NCBI RefSeq assembly: GCF_900102855.1
Contig: NZ_FMWD01000008.1
Coordinates: 117,118-181,117, forward strand
Length of the DNA stretch: 64,000 bases
Reading direction: 5' to 3'
Source of the DNA: Thiohalomonas denitrificans
GTDB lineage: Bacteria; Pseudomonadota; Gammaproteobacteria; Thiohalomonadales; Thiohalomonadaceae
Shown here: positions 53,241 to 61,800 of the stretch, in pieces
How positions within the stretch are numbered: the stretch's first letter is position 1
Layout of the letters: each line of letters opens with the position of its first letter
Program-made: the position numbers and the translations under genes
Notes under the pieces: model-generated
Databases searched by the model: none
The model's input: the letters and a program-made list of their open reading frames with translations, nothing else
Told to the model about the DNA's origin: nothing

Positions 53241-56204
53241 TCAGACCGCCTTCTGTGCGTCGACATCGACCGCGACCTCATCCGCCTTATCCGGGATGAC
53301 GACTCCGTACTGGATGAGCTCGCGCTTGCTCTGGATCGACTTGTCCGGCACGCGCAGCGAAATCATGCCAACTATTTCCTGGCGACTCGCCGCTTCGGCC
53401 TCGGATTTCTCCTCTCGGTCCGCTACAAGCGAGATCACCAGAACACCGCGAGTGTCACTCTTCCCAATGCCAGGAAGGCTCTCACCTGCCGGCACTCGCT
53501 CGGCCGCCAGAATGTTGCGCTTGTTTTCACCAGTGAAGTCGATGCGCGGTGCTTGCCGTCGGCTCCGCTTAAAGATTGGAGCGGGAACGCTCAATTCCTC
53601 GAAGCCCAACTCGCGGCCTGGAACTGCTCGCTGCGGCCATATGATCGCCCAGTCCCTGATCCGCTTCTTCTCCGTCGCCGTCACGATAAAGGCCCGCAAG
53701 GGGTCAATCACGCGCTGGTAGTCCTGATGCCATATCAGTTGGTCGAACAGGGCGAGGAATTCAGCCGCGTCGACCAGGCCGACACGGGCATGTTGCTGCC
53801 TGGTCGTGCCATCGACGTAGGGAAGCGTCTCCGCCTTGTCGGCCAGCTTGAGGAGTGGTAGCACAACCGTCTCCAGATTGTGCTTGTGCTTGGCCTTCTC
53901 TTCGCGCGGAGGGATCGACGATAGCTGGTGGAAAGCGCCGACGGATGCGCGAGCTTTCACGACTGCGTTGAACATCTTGTTCCGGGCGGTTGGCTTCAGC
54001 CACGGCAGGTGTTGGCTGACGAGCGGCGGGATATGGCGTGGTTCGACGATTGGCTTGTTGTCTTCGTCGAGGCCGGCGTACTTCCCGAGTTCGTCGCGGA
54101 ACGCCTCCTCATCGAGTAGGAGGGCTTCGAACGCTTCGTACAGATCGACCTTATGATCGCGGCGGATGTAGAGGCGCACGAGGTCGCGATAACCCTCGCG
54201 GAACCCGAACCATCGCCCGGCTTGCATGAGCGTGTCAGCCTGACCGGCCTTGCGACGGAAGTACGAGATGGTCAGTCCCTCGACAGTGAAACCGCGACTG
54301 AGTTTCGTTCCCCCGACGAGGACGCGCCAAACCCGGCTCTTGTCGAAGTCAAGTGCCTGCTGCTGGTCCTGGATGTTCTTGTCCGAGTTGACGACCAGGA
54401 CCGGGTCCGCTCCGCTACTCGTCATCTCCGCAACCGCTTCAGGGACGTAGGGTTTCAACTCGTCGAAGGATGCCGGCACGGGCTCAGCGTCGGCACGCAC
54501 GACCATTACAGCGGCGTAGTCATCGTCGAAGAGTTTCCGAAGTCTGCTGAGTCCTTCGCCGGATGTAAATTTTCCGGTGTTCCACAGTCCGCGGACGACG
54601 GATGCGGAATCGAGGTGCATGGCATTGCGGACGTCCTCGTGAACCAGCATAGTGTGGTGCCGGAAGGTTCTCCCGGTCTTTGCTTCGCGGAACTTTTTGA
54701 TCGCACCACTGAGCACCCATGCGTCTAGGGCAGCCCGCAACTCGTCCCTGTGAAGGACCGGATCGACATCGGGGCCACCGGATACCGCGCGAATGAAGGC
54801 GAGCTCGTTCGAGGTCGCCATGGTCTTCGGGGTGTTCTCCCATTCCGGGTCGATGTCGTGGAACTCCTGAACGCCCATGTACTGCGGCGGACGCGGAAGG
54901 GAGAGCACGAAGTCTGACGGGAAGAGGTCGATCTTGTCGGTCTCATCGGGATCAATTAAGACGTTGGCGAAAGGAGTGGCCGTGTAGCCGACGTACTGCG
55001 CCCTCGGCACAAGTTCAAGAATCTCGGTGATCAGTTTGTTGATGATCGTGCGGTCCTTGGACTTCTTGGGGTCCTTGGTGTTGACCGAGGCAACATCGGA
55101 CTCGTCGTCGATGATGAGGGCAGGAAGCTCGTTGAGCGTGTCCCGCATCGGCTTGAGATCCTTGATCAGCTTTTTCAGCGGCGCCGAGTTCTTCTTTACG
55201 ATCACGACATATGCGTCCGTGTGGAAGAGGTTCTCCTCGGCGTTGAGCGGCTTCGTCTTATCGTGCCGCTCGTACCGCAGTTGCGACATCCCATGCGGCA
55301 AGCTCTTGTAGTCACCCTTGTGGGTCGTCACGCGTCGAATCCGGGCGACTCCGGGCTGGTCCAACGCCTGTTGGCTGTGCCGGACGAACCTGTCTGCCAG
55401 CCACTCCTCGTCCTGCTGATAGTCCAGGCCCTTGGCCACCTCGGGGTCCTTCGGATCCTGCCCGGCGAGGACGTTCTCGACCCCCATGAGCTCCATGTCG
55501 ATGCGTCGCTGGGTCTGGGCACGCAGTATCTCGATGGTGCCGGTCATAACGATCACCAGTCGGTACCCGGCATCTATAGCCTTCGCGATCACTCCCGTGA
55601 AGTTGGCCGTTTTTCCACTCTGCACGTAGCCGACTACGAGGCCCTTCGTGCGCTTGATGTCGGGGCACGTCGGGTTGGCGAGTCGCTCCACGATAGCGTT
55701 GGTGCTCTGGTCGATCGTGTTAATTGAAGGCGCCGGCCACTTCTTCTCCTGAGCGAGGTACTTCTCGTAGTGGTCCCAATACATTGTGCTGCGCTGGTGA
55801 CGCACTTCCTCGTACCAGGGCTTGAACTCCTTGGAGATGACGATAGCGCCCTCGACGTACACCGGAATCTTCTCCCGGAGTACCGTCTCCGCAGAGTCAC
55901 TGAGGCCAAGGCTCTTGACGACCGCGACTCGCCGGGCGATGGTGCCCGAGCCAGTCTCCTGTCCGTCGACTCCAGGTAGTTTCAGGTTGTCACTTGCATC
56001 CCACTTCGCAAGTGCGAGGCGCAGCTGGATCATTCCTGGGTCATTGGGTGGCGCCTGCTGCACGAACTCGACCAGGTCGTCCTCGGTGACGAGTTCCCGC
56101 GCGAATCCGCTCAGCATGGGTAGGATAGGAATCGGTGCCTGCTCGGCAAGACCCTGAAGTAGGTTCTTCAGTGGCAAAGACAGGTTGGGAGTAGCCTCGC
56201 TCAT
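53241..56204 (-). CDS. Z1-domain superfamily 2 helicase/ATPase
   Basis: 987 residues. Walker A is GYVQSGKT (192-199), motif II is IIDDESD (364-370), motif III-like YTATPFANVL (407-416) and motif VI-like QAGRWFGFR (661-669). The region from about 440 to 700 is the Z1 domain of bacterial superfamily 2 proteins. Such proteins accompany MORC-type ATPases and restriction endonucleases in predicted restriction systems. The gene overlaps the PD-(D/E)XK gene by 4 bases. It should move on or open double-stranded DNA to feed the nuclease. Confidence 0.9.
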   Translation of the reverse strand: MSEATPNLSLPLKNLLQGLAEQAPIPILPMLSGFARELVTEDDLVEFVQQAPPNDPGMIQLRLALAKWDASDNLKLPGVDGQETGSGTIARRVAVVKSLGLSDSAETVLREKIPVYVEGAIVISKEFKPWYEEVRHQRSTMYWDHYEKYLAQEKKWPAPSINTIDQSTNAIVERLANPTCPDIKRTKGLVVGYVQSGKTANFTGVIAKAIDAGYRLVIVMTGTIEILRAQTQRRIDMELMGVENVLAGQDPKDPEVAKGLDYQQDEEWLADRFVRHSQQALDQPGVARIRRVTTHKGDYKSLPHGMSQLRYERHDKTKPLNAEENLFHTDAYVVIVKKNSAPLKKLIKDLKPMRDTLNELPALIIDDESDVASVNTKDPKKSKDRTIINKLITEILELVPRAQYVGYTATPFANVLIDPDETDKIDLFPSDFVLSLPRPPQYMGVQEFHDIDPEWENTPKTMATSNELAFIRAVSGGPDVDPVLHRDELRAALDAWVLSGAIKKFREAKTGRTFRHHTMLVHEDVRNAMHLDSASVVRGLWNTGKFTSGEGLSRLRKLFDDDYAAVMVVRADAEPVPASFDELKPYVPEAVAEMTSSGADPVLVVNSDKNIQDQQQALDFDKSRVWRVLVGGTKLSRGFTVEGLTISYFRRKAGQADTLMQAGRWFGFREGYRDLVRLYIRRDHKVDLYEAFEALLLDEEAFRDELGKYAGLDEDNKPIVEPRHIPPLVSQHLPWLKPTARNKMFNAVVKARASVGAFHQLSSIPPREEKAKHKHNLETVVLPLLKLADKAETLPYVDGTTRQQHARVGLVDAAEFLALFDQLIWHQDYQRVIDPLRAFIVTATEKKRIRDWAIIWPQRAVPGRELGFEELSVPAPIFKRSRRQAPRIDFTGENKRNILAAERVPAGESLPGIGKSDTRGVLVISLVADREEKSEAEAASRQEIVGMISLRVPDKSIQSKRELIQYGVVIPDKADEVAVDVDAQKAV

Positions 56205-57190
56205 TCAGGAATCTCCGGTGCTTCTACAAGGCCGGCGAGCGCGCCAGGCAACGGGTGCTTCTGGAAGTGGGAGACGTCCAGCCTGTAGGAGACGTCCGAC
56301 ACAACCACGATGTTCGGGATGACTTGGGTGAGCCGAGGCAGGGTCAGCGCGGGGAATCGTTCCCCCACGTCGTATGCCCTCGGCTCGTTGCGCTTGGCCC
56401 AGAATGTCGTGTAGAGCTCAGCATCGTCATCCTTCCAGCCAACCGCTTCGAGCGCCTCGTCCACCCTCGGGCGGTGGCCGCCGGACTTCGCGCGGATCTG
56501 CGACACCAGTTGGGACAGAGTGCAACCGCCTTCCACATCGCTGCGGGTCAGCTGGATCGAGACCAGGCTCAGCGGTACTCCACGCAGGGGAACGAGTTGA
56601 GTGAACCCATGTATCATGTGTCGGCGCTGTTCGCCCGATGTCGTCTTGATCTCTAGGTGAACCTCGCCGAAAACGAAGTCATGCTCTTCCGACAGCGGAC
56701 CCTGCCACGAACCGATGGCCGGACCAGCGCCGATTTCGTTGATTAGGTACTCGAGTACGAGTAACTCGCCGAAGAGGCCGACCTCCTTTTCCTGGCTGAG
56801 CCCGACCTTGCCGGTGAACATCCCCCGATGTCTCTGAATCGCCGACGCAACAGCCGCAGCAAGCGGCTCGCCCTCGATCTGGAGCTCGTCGGCGATGCTC
56901 GTGAGCAGTCCGTATGCGCCGTGGAGGTTATCATCGACGAAGACGGTCAACTCAGCCATGTCGCCGTCATCCGACGCCACCGGCTTGAAGGTGATGTTGC
57001 GCCACTTCACGACGTCGGGCTCGGGTGGAGTGAACGGGGTAGTGAGCGTGATCGCCCTGTTGGCGGGGTGAATGTCGAGGGTGCAGGACGGCGTGCCGCT
57101 GATCGGTAGCACGACCGGGTTGCCGGCTGCCCAGAATCCGTTGACGTTTGCTAGCGAGTAGTGACGTGCATCGTTCAGCGACTCACTCAT
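56201..57190 (-). CDS. PD-(D/E)XK-motif nuclease (DUF4420-like)
   Basis: 329 residues from ATG 57190, overlapping the ATPase stop (ATGAGTGA). The nuclease core is at about 136-185: Glu142 in GLFGELLVLEYL, Asp171 in EEHDFVFG, then Glu180-Ile-Lys182 in HLEIKTTSG. The spacing fits PD-(D/E)XK motif proteins of the DUF4420 type. In this operon it is the likely cutting subunit. An in-frame ATG at 57247 would overlap the upstream gene by 62 bases and is less likely. Confidence 0.88.
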   Translation of the reverse strand: MSESLNDARHYSLANVNGFWAAGNPVVLPISGTPSCTLDIHPANRAITLTTPFTPPEPDVVKWRNITFKPVASDDGDMAELTVFVDDNLHGAYGLLTSIADELQIEGEPLAAAVASAIQRHRGMFTGKVGLSQEKEVGLFGELLVLEYLINEIGAGPAIGSWQGPLSEEHDFVFGEVHLEIKTTSGEQRRHMIHGFTQLVPLRGVPLSLVSIQLTRSDVEGGCTLSQLVSQIRAKSGGHRPRVDEALEAVGWKDDDAELYTTFWAKRNEPRAYDVGERFPALTLPRLTQVIPNIVVVSDVSYRLDVSHFQKHPLPGALAGLVEAPEIPE

Positions 57191-58685
57191 AGCGTATCTC
57201 TTCTTCGGCCTCGACGGCTGCGCCGAGGATGGCGCGCCACAGGGCAATGTTGTCCTTGTCCTTCGGCCCCAGATTGGTCCCCTCGAAGATCTGGTGGGTC
57301 AGCAGAAACATCAGCGCCTTGATCAGCGGCGCGTCGTTCAGGCTGCTTCCCTGGGGAGCGAACAGGTGGCGGTAACGCTGGTTGAGCAGCAGTGTACTGT
57401 TACCGAAGTCGATGTCGAAGAAATCACCTTCTCCCATGCGGACCCAACGAATCTCCAAGGCATCGGAATTGATCAGTCCGAGCTCAGCCCCGATCTGCTT
57501 CCGCACCGCCGGTGCGAAGCCACGGTCCGGCGCGATGACCGGATGGCGTTTAATTGTCCGCTTGTTGGCGGTCTTGTACGTATCCTCGGCATCCAGGAGG
57601 TACTGATCGAAAGTCGTTCCGTCCCTCGCCTGCGCATGTGCCAGCGCATCCTTGAAACCGGCTTCGAACCGGAGTCCTGACTTCTCCGGGTTCATCGTCA
57701 GAAGACTGCCGATCACCGATGCGTCGTCGATGATGACGCGGGCAAGCCGGCGCTGCGTGGACGAGTTGGCTGCTGCAGACCAGCCACCCACTTGCAAGAG
57801 CCGGTCATTCCTGTAGATGTAGAAGCCTTGGAACTTCTCGCCGGACTTGCCTTGGATCCGGTACCCCGGGATGTCCGTCTTTGCGGGCCAGATGTGGCAC
57901 TTGAACCTGATCTCGTGGCTACCGGAGGTGGCAACGATCGTCTTGGGATAGCCGGGACGACCCGAGGTGGCGTAGCCGAAGGGATCGATCGCCTTCACCG
58001 GCGTGCCGATTGCTTCATCAGCGTACTCGAACTCGTCGACAAGGATGTCGATGACGATGGCCTTCTTCGCGATCAGCCGGTGGAAGGTCACGCCGAGGTG
58101 CTGTCGGACCGCGAGTTCAGTCTTGGACAACCACTCGCGCGCCTCGGCGATGTTGCGGCCGTGGTAGGTGCTGCGCAGTCCAGACCAGACGACCGTGGTT
58201 CCCCAGGCGAAGTCAATCTGCTTTTTCCGCTGTATTTGAACCGCAGCCGCCGCCTCCGAAGATAGGATCTGACAAGAGAAGTCCTTGGAGAAGTTTGCGC
58301 GCTTGATCCGCCGTCCCACGGGAACGGCGCCGTATCGGCTCGACCAAACGGTCAGCACCTCGCTCTGCCCGAATGACGCTGCCTTGAGGCCTACGCCGAA
58401 GTAGCCGAGATCGGTGTCGCCGTATTTACGCTGGTGCCCGAGGGTCATGGCCTGGTCGGCCGCGGCTGCGTCCATGCCCTTGCCGTTGTCGACTACTTCG
58501 ACCTGGACCAACCGCTCGTCTTTAGTCAGCATTCGGACCGATATCCGAGTCGCCTCGGCATCGATGCAGTTGTCGACGAGGTCGGCGATCGCCGACTCGA
58601 ACGTGTGATGTGATCCCAGGCTCTTGACGAGGCCTGCGTCAGGCTTGAGCCTGACCGTGTCGACGACCTCGACCTCGCTTACCAC
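57183..58685 (-). CDS. GHKL ATPase of MORC/MutL type
   Basis: 500 residues from GTG 58685. The Bergerat fold is complete: N-box E30 and LVDNCIDAE (37-44), G1 box DNGKGM (66-71), G2 box GYFGVGLKAASF (94-105), and Lys/Thr motif further on (WGTTVVWSGL). Such ATPases dimerise on ATP and clamp DNA, as MutL and MORC do; prokaryotic MORC-like proteins are known partners of Z1 helicases and nucleases. Its GTG overlaps the stop of the small upstream gene, and its stop overlaps the next start, so the operon is translationally coupled. Confidence 0.9.
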   Translation of the reverse strand: MVSEVEVVDTVRLKPDAGLVKSLGSHHTFESAIADLVDNCIDAEATRISVRMLTKDERLVQVEVVDNGKGMDAAAADQAMTLGHQRKYGDTDLGYFGVGLKAASFGQSEVLTVWSSRYGAVPVGRRIKRANFSKDFSCQILSSEAAAAVQIQRKKQIDFAWGTTVVWSGLRSTYHGRNIAEAREWLSKTELAVRQHLGVTFHRLIAKKAIVIDILVDEFEYADEAIGTPVKAIDPFGYATSGRPGYPKTIVATSGSHEIRFKCHIWPAKTDIPGYRIQGKSGEKFQGFYIYRNDRLLQVGGWSAAANSSTQRRLARVIIDDASVIGSLLTMNPEKSGLRFEAGFKDALAHAQARDGTTFDQYLLDAEDTYKTANKRTIKRHPVIAPDRGFAPAVRKQIGAELGLINSDALEIRWVRMGEGDFFDIDFGNSTLLLNQRYRHLFAPQGSSLNDAPLIKALMFLLTHQIFEGTNLGPKDKDNIALWRAILGAAVEAEEEIRYE

Positions 58686-58927
58686 TCGACCTCCTGGAAC
58701 TCGCTGACTTCGAAGCCGAAACCGCGGCTGCTCTCCTTGATCGTCCGTACAACACTCTCGCTGAAACCGCTGGCGTTCTCCGTACGGACATCGACGACGA
58801 TCTCGGTGTTTTCGGTTCCCTCAACTGCTACTATGTTGTGCAGTACCTCTTCCACTGCCTTGAGGGATAAGGCTTTGCTTCGCACCCGCACAGCGTCAGA
58901 AACCGCGTTCAATCCAAAGACGTCCAC
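58679..58927 (-). CDS. Small first gene of MORC-Z1 operon
   Basis: 82 residues from GTG 58927, overlapping the ATPase start (GTGGTAA). The product is acidic and alpha/beta (ALSLKAVEEVLHNIVAVEG, TEIVVDVRTENASGFSESVV) without a family I know. A promoter with a perfect TTGACA box lies about 30 bases upstream, so this is the first gene of the operon. It may be a small specificity or regulatory subunit. Confidence 0.65.
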   Translation of the reverse strand: MDVFGLNAVSDAVRVRSKALSLKAVEEVLHNIVAVEGTENTEIVVDVRTENASGFSESVVRTIKESSRGFGFEVSEFQEVEW

Positions 58928-58958
58928 AAGCCTACCATCACCGCGCTCCCTATTTGCC

Positions 58959-58988
58959 AGTATTCCGCCCGACCCCGCAGCCTGTCAA
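58959..58988 (-). promoter_or_regulatory. Candidate sigma-70 promoter for MORC-Z1 operon
   Basis: On the minus strand TTGACA (58983-58988, perfect) and AATACT (58959-58964, four of six consensus positions) are 18 bases apart, with the first start codon about 30 bases downstream of the -10 box. Confidence 0.55.
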
Positions 58989-59382
58989 TTGCTCCCCCCT
59001 CCGGCGGCGAGAGCGCCGAAGGTCTGCACCAAGAGAATGTGCCCCGGCTTGCCGCCAGTGGAATCGGGGTATCGGGACGGACTGACGGACTCGGGCGACA
59101 GTATACCTATTTCATCGTGCCAACTTTACGGTTTGACCGTCCCTGAGCCAAGGGGCAACTACGGGTCCAGATTCTGCCTTTACCGCTTTCCGCCCCCGAA
59201 AGCGCTGCTCCTACCGATGCGGGCCAAGCCGTCCGGTCAAGTTCCGGTCTCCTCGCCGCCGACGAAAATGTCTTCTTAGAAGCTAGGAAAATTTTTTTTG
59301 TGTAAACTTCGGGGGTTTGGCCGAGGTCAGCTACAGCGCAAATAGATTATGCGCGGAATGGGCGCTCAAGTGAGCTCTCTGT

Positions 59383-59425
59383 CTTGAAAATCCCTGTGTC
59401 GGCGGTTCGATTCCGTCCCTGGCCA
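59383..59425 (+). pseudogene. tRNA-Phe (GAA) 3' fragment
   Basis: The sequence from CTTGAAAATCCC to GGTTCGATTCCGTCCCTGGCCA matches the anticodon loop, variable loop, T-arm and acceptor 3' strand of a bacterial tRNA-Phe. The 5' half (which should begin GGCCAGG and contain AGCTCAG) is missing or decayed, so no functional tRNA can form. Such 3' ends are typical attachment-site remnants of integrative elements. Confidence 0.65.
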
Positions 59426-60226
59426 TGATCTTTTTTCCTTGCTTTTCTGGGGCTTAGACCCGACTCACCCTGATGCGGCGATCCCCTGAGCAAGGGACCT
59501 CCGGTCCCTCTCCGGCACGACTGAACTTCTCCTTGTCCTACTTGGACTAACATACCCGACGGCCAGCGCCCAACGACTTCCGGTACCGCTCTGGTGCACT
59601 CACAGCGTCCCCACACCAAACATGGCTGCTCGGGAAATTCCCGTCCTTCGTGGTCCTCTACGTGATCAATCTCCGTTAGGCCCCTGACTCATCATTGAAC
59701 AAGCCACTTCCAAGTACGAATGGTGTGGGGCAATGCCCTATAGCTCGCCTGATGCCCTCACCTTCTAGGGCGCTGCGGCTCGGAGTCGCTGACTGACCAG
59801 TGGTAAGCCGTACAGGCGGAAAACGGCCACTACCCGTCATTCCTGCGAAAGCGGGAATCCAAGTAGCAGCGGCAGCAACCGGCCACGAGCGGACGTAGAG
59901 CAAAAGAAGTTGGACGGGCTGATATCGGTATACTGTCCTCAAAATCGAATCCCCAACGATCCTGAAGCCAGCACCGACGAGGAGCACCGCGGTGAGGTAC
60001 GAGCCTGAGAGGCTCTATTACCCGCGGGATTCCAGGTAGAGAGCGGCGTACTCACAGAGGAGGAGGCTACCCGGCGGTTTGAGGCTGAGAGGAAGATCCA
60101 GATCGAGCGGCTCCGATGGCGGTTGCACCTTGAATCATCAGGCGCGTTATCGGCATGATGGACTGCTGAACTAAGTTCCTTTGGCATCGGCCTGTAACTC
60201 GCAATGAACGCACAAACGAGAGTGAT

Positions 60227-61285
60227 ATGAGCGAAAAGGAAAACGAAAAGTGGCTGAGCAGTGTACTGCCTTTGCATCGAAGGCTCACTGAAAGCGTTGT
60301 CACTATCATAGAGAATGTGCTCAAAGCGAAGAGCGTAGATTTTCTTGCCGTTTCTGGGCGCACCAAGGAAAAGACTAGCGCCTTAGAGAAGATTGAACGA
60401 AAGGGATACCGGAACCCTCAGAAGCAAATGACAGATCTTTCGGGTGTGCGGGTAATCCTTTACTTCGAATCAGACGTAAACAAAGCGTCTGAAATAATTG
60501 ACGAGGCTTTTGAAATCGATCCTAAGAATTCTTTGAATCAGGACGATTTGATGTCAACTGACCAAATTGGGTATAGGTCAGTGCATTTTGTGTGTGGACT
60601 TGGCAATGGTCGCACTGGACTGCCAGAGTTTTCGGACCTCGCGGGCCTTCAGTTTGAAATTCAAGTGAGAACAGTTTTGCAGCATGCTTGGGCGGAACTG
60701 GCTCATGATCGCAACTATAAATTTTCCGGGAAGCTTCCCAAAAGAGTTGAAAGGCAGCTATACCTGTACGCTGGAATGCTGGAAATAGCGGATAGAGGAT
60801 TTGATGACGTCTCCAAAGAAATTGATAAATATATTGAGAGCGTCGAGCGGAAATCGGATTTGGGCGAACTGGATGTGGAGATAGATTCGATTTCGCTTCC
60901 GCGGTACGTCAGAAAATGGTGTGAGGAAAATGGGATCGAAATAGATTTTCCCACCTATCACCTGGACGAGCTTGTTAAAGAGCTTCACCAGTTTGGCATT
61001 CATACACTGGCAGAGCTCGATAAGGTCGTCCCGCCCACTTATGCCGAAGTTTTTAAGCGCGAAAAGCACGATTCAAATATCTTTGGAGTTGTCCGTGATT
61101 GGATGCTCATTCACGATTGGAAACGGTTCGCCAAGAATGTTGAAAGAAATTGGTGTGTGAGTTACGAAGAGGAAGAAAACCTATTTCATCATTTCTTCAG
61201 TGCACCTGAGTTTGCAGAATTCCATTCTGTATTCTGTCCGGAAGAAGTGGTTGATGAAGAATTCGGCGATGAATCTCACGAGTAG
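60227..61285 (+). CDS. RelA/SpoT-type alarmone synthetase, possible toxSAS
   Basis: 352 residues. The RelA/SpoT synthetase domain spans about 40-165: GRTKEKTSALEKIERK (Arg45, Lys47, Lys49, Ser51, Lys55), DLSGVRVILYFE (Asp70), GYRSVHF (Tyr116, His120) and EIQVRTVLQHAWAELAHD (Glu144, Gln146, Arg148, His160). Both substrate-binding sets are intact. No hydrolase domain is present. The 190-residue C-terminus is unassigned and may sense a trigger or carry an antitoxin-like part. Such small synthetases can be toxins that make (p)ppGpp or ppApp or modify tRNA. Codon use is AT-rich; no clear antitoxin gene is adjacent. Confidence 0.85.
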   Translation: MSEKENEKWLSSVLPLHRRLTESVVTIIENVLKAKSVDFLAVSGRTKEKTSALEKIERKGYRNPQKQMTDLSGVRVILYFESDVNKASEIIDEAFEIDPKNSLNQDDLMSTDQIGYRSVHFVCGLGNGRTGLPEFSDLAGLQFEIQVRTVLQHAWAELAHDRNYKFSGKLPKRVERQLYLYAGMLEIADRGFDDVSKEIDKYIESVERKSDLGELDVEIDSISLPRYVRKWCEENGIEIDFPTYHLDELVKELHQFGIHTLAELDKVVPPTYAEVFKREKHDSNIFGVVRDWMLIHDWKRFAKNVERNWCVSYEEEENLFHHFFSAPEFAEFHSVFCPEEVVDEEFGDESHE

Positions 61286-61800
61286 GGGGCGCCAGTTCCG
61301 ACCCTCGGAACCTCTCGGTGTTTTCGTAAACTCAAGGCATCGACCGAATTCCGAGTTCCGCGAATCCCCGAATTCCGGTGACAGTATACCTATTTCAATG
61401 ATAAGCCCATCCAGTCTATTCGCCGGAACGTGGCTCCACTTTCAGGTTTCCTCAACCGTCAAACCAAAACACCCAGGAACAAACGGGGGCGTAGACATTT
61501 TTTGCGGGCGCACTGCCCGCAATTAGATTATCGAAGGGGTCGAGTACCGCCCGGTAGTAGAACGTCCTGACGACGACAAGCCGGAAATCCGCAGGAGGCG
61601 AATCGCGGCGAATATCTTAACCGAATGGCAGGTCTCTGGTTAGCACACGTCGCCGAGCGAGAGTTGGAAGGAGGCTTTGGGTCGGGAATGCCCCTTCGGC
61701 TCGGTACGCAACAGGAAGAAGCCGGCCATAAGCAGCCAGTCACATAGCCTCCACGAGGCTCTTATTAAAACGGGTATACTGTCTCCCGGAGCTCGCTACC
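61286..61800. other. Gap with repeats after alarmone synthetase gene
   Basis: 515 bases. The GACAGTATACC pair (61380, 61783) bounds most of it. A hairpin GCGGGCGCACTGCCCGC lies at 61503-61519 after a T-run, and a degenerate CGGCC-AGC word near 61722. No gene is seen. Confidence 0.5.

Larger units (their letters stand above)
58928..60226. other. Gap before alarmone synthetase gene: repeats and tRNA fragment
   Basis: 1299 bases without a gene. Contents from left: the operon promoter (58959-58988, minus); a GACAGTATACCTATTTCA word at 59097-59114; a 3' tRNA-Phe fragment (59383-59425); a GTCATTCCTGCG-type repeat at 59835-59860; a CGGCCACGAGCGGAC word at 59880-59894; and the inverted word GGTATACTGTC at 59927-59937. 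These pieces suggest repeated insertion of small elements. Confidence 0.6.
59097..61783. repeat. Four copies of GACAGTATACC word in two inverted pairs
   Basis: GACAGTATACCTATTTCA occurs at 59097-59114 and 61380-61397, and its inverted core GGTATACTGTC at 59927-59937 and 61773-61783. Each direct-inverted pair bounds a small segment (841 and 404 bases), and the alarmone synthetase gene lies exactly between them. The words resemble repeats seen beside REP-associated tyrosine transposases (GAATTCCGGGGACAGTATAC). A related GGAATTCCGGGGACAG lies at 63525-63540. No transposase is present. Confidence 0.5.

Noticed and set aside
59347..59619. A 90-codon minus-strand frame with a GRNRTADTGIF-like sequence
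   Set aside because: This is the well-known false protein from the antisense strand of a tRNA-Phe; it instead helped identify the tRNA fragment.
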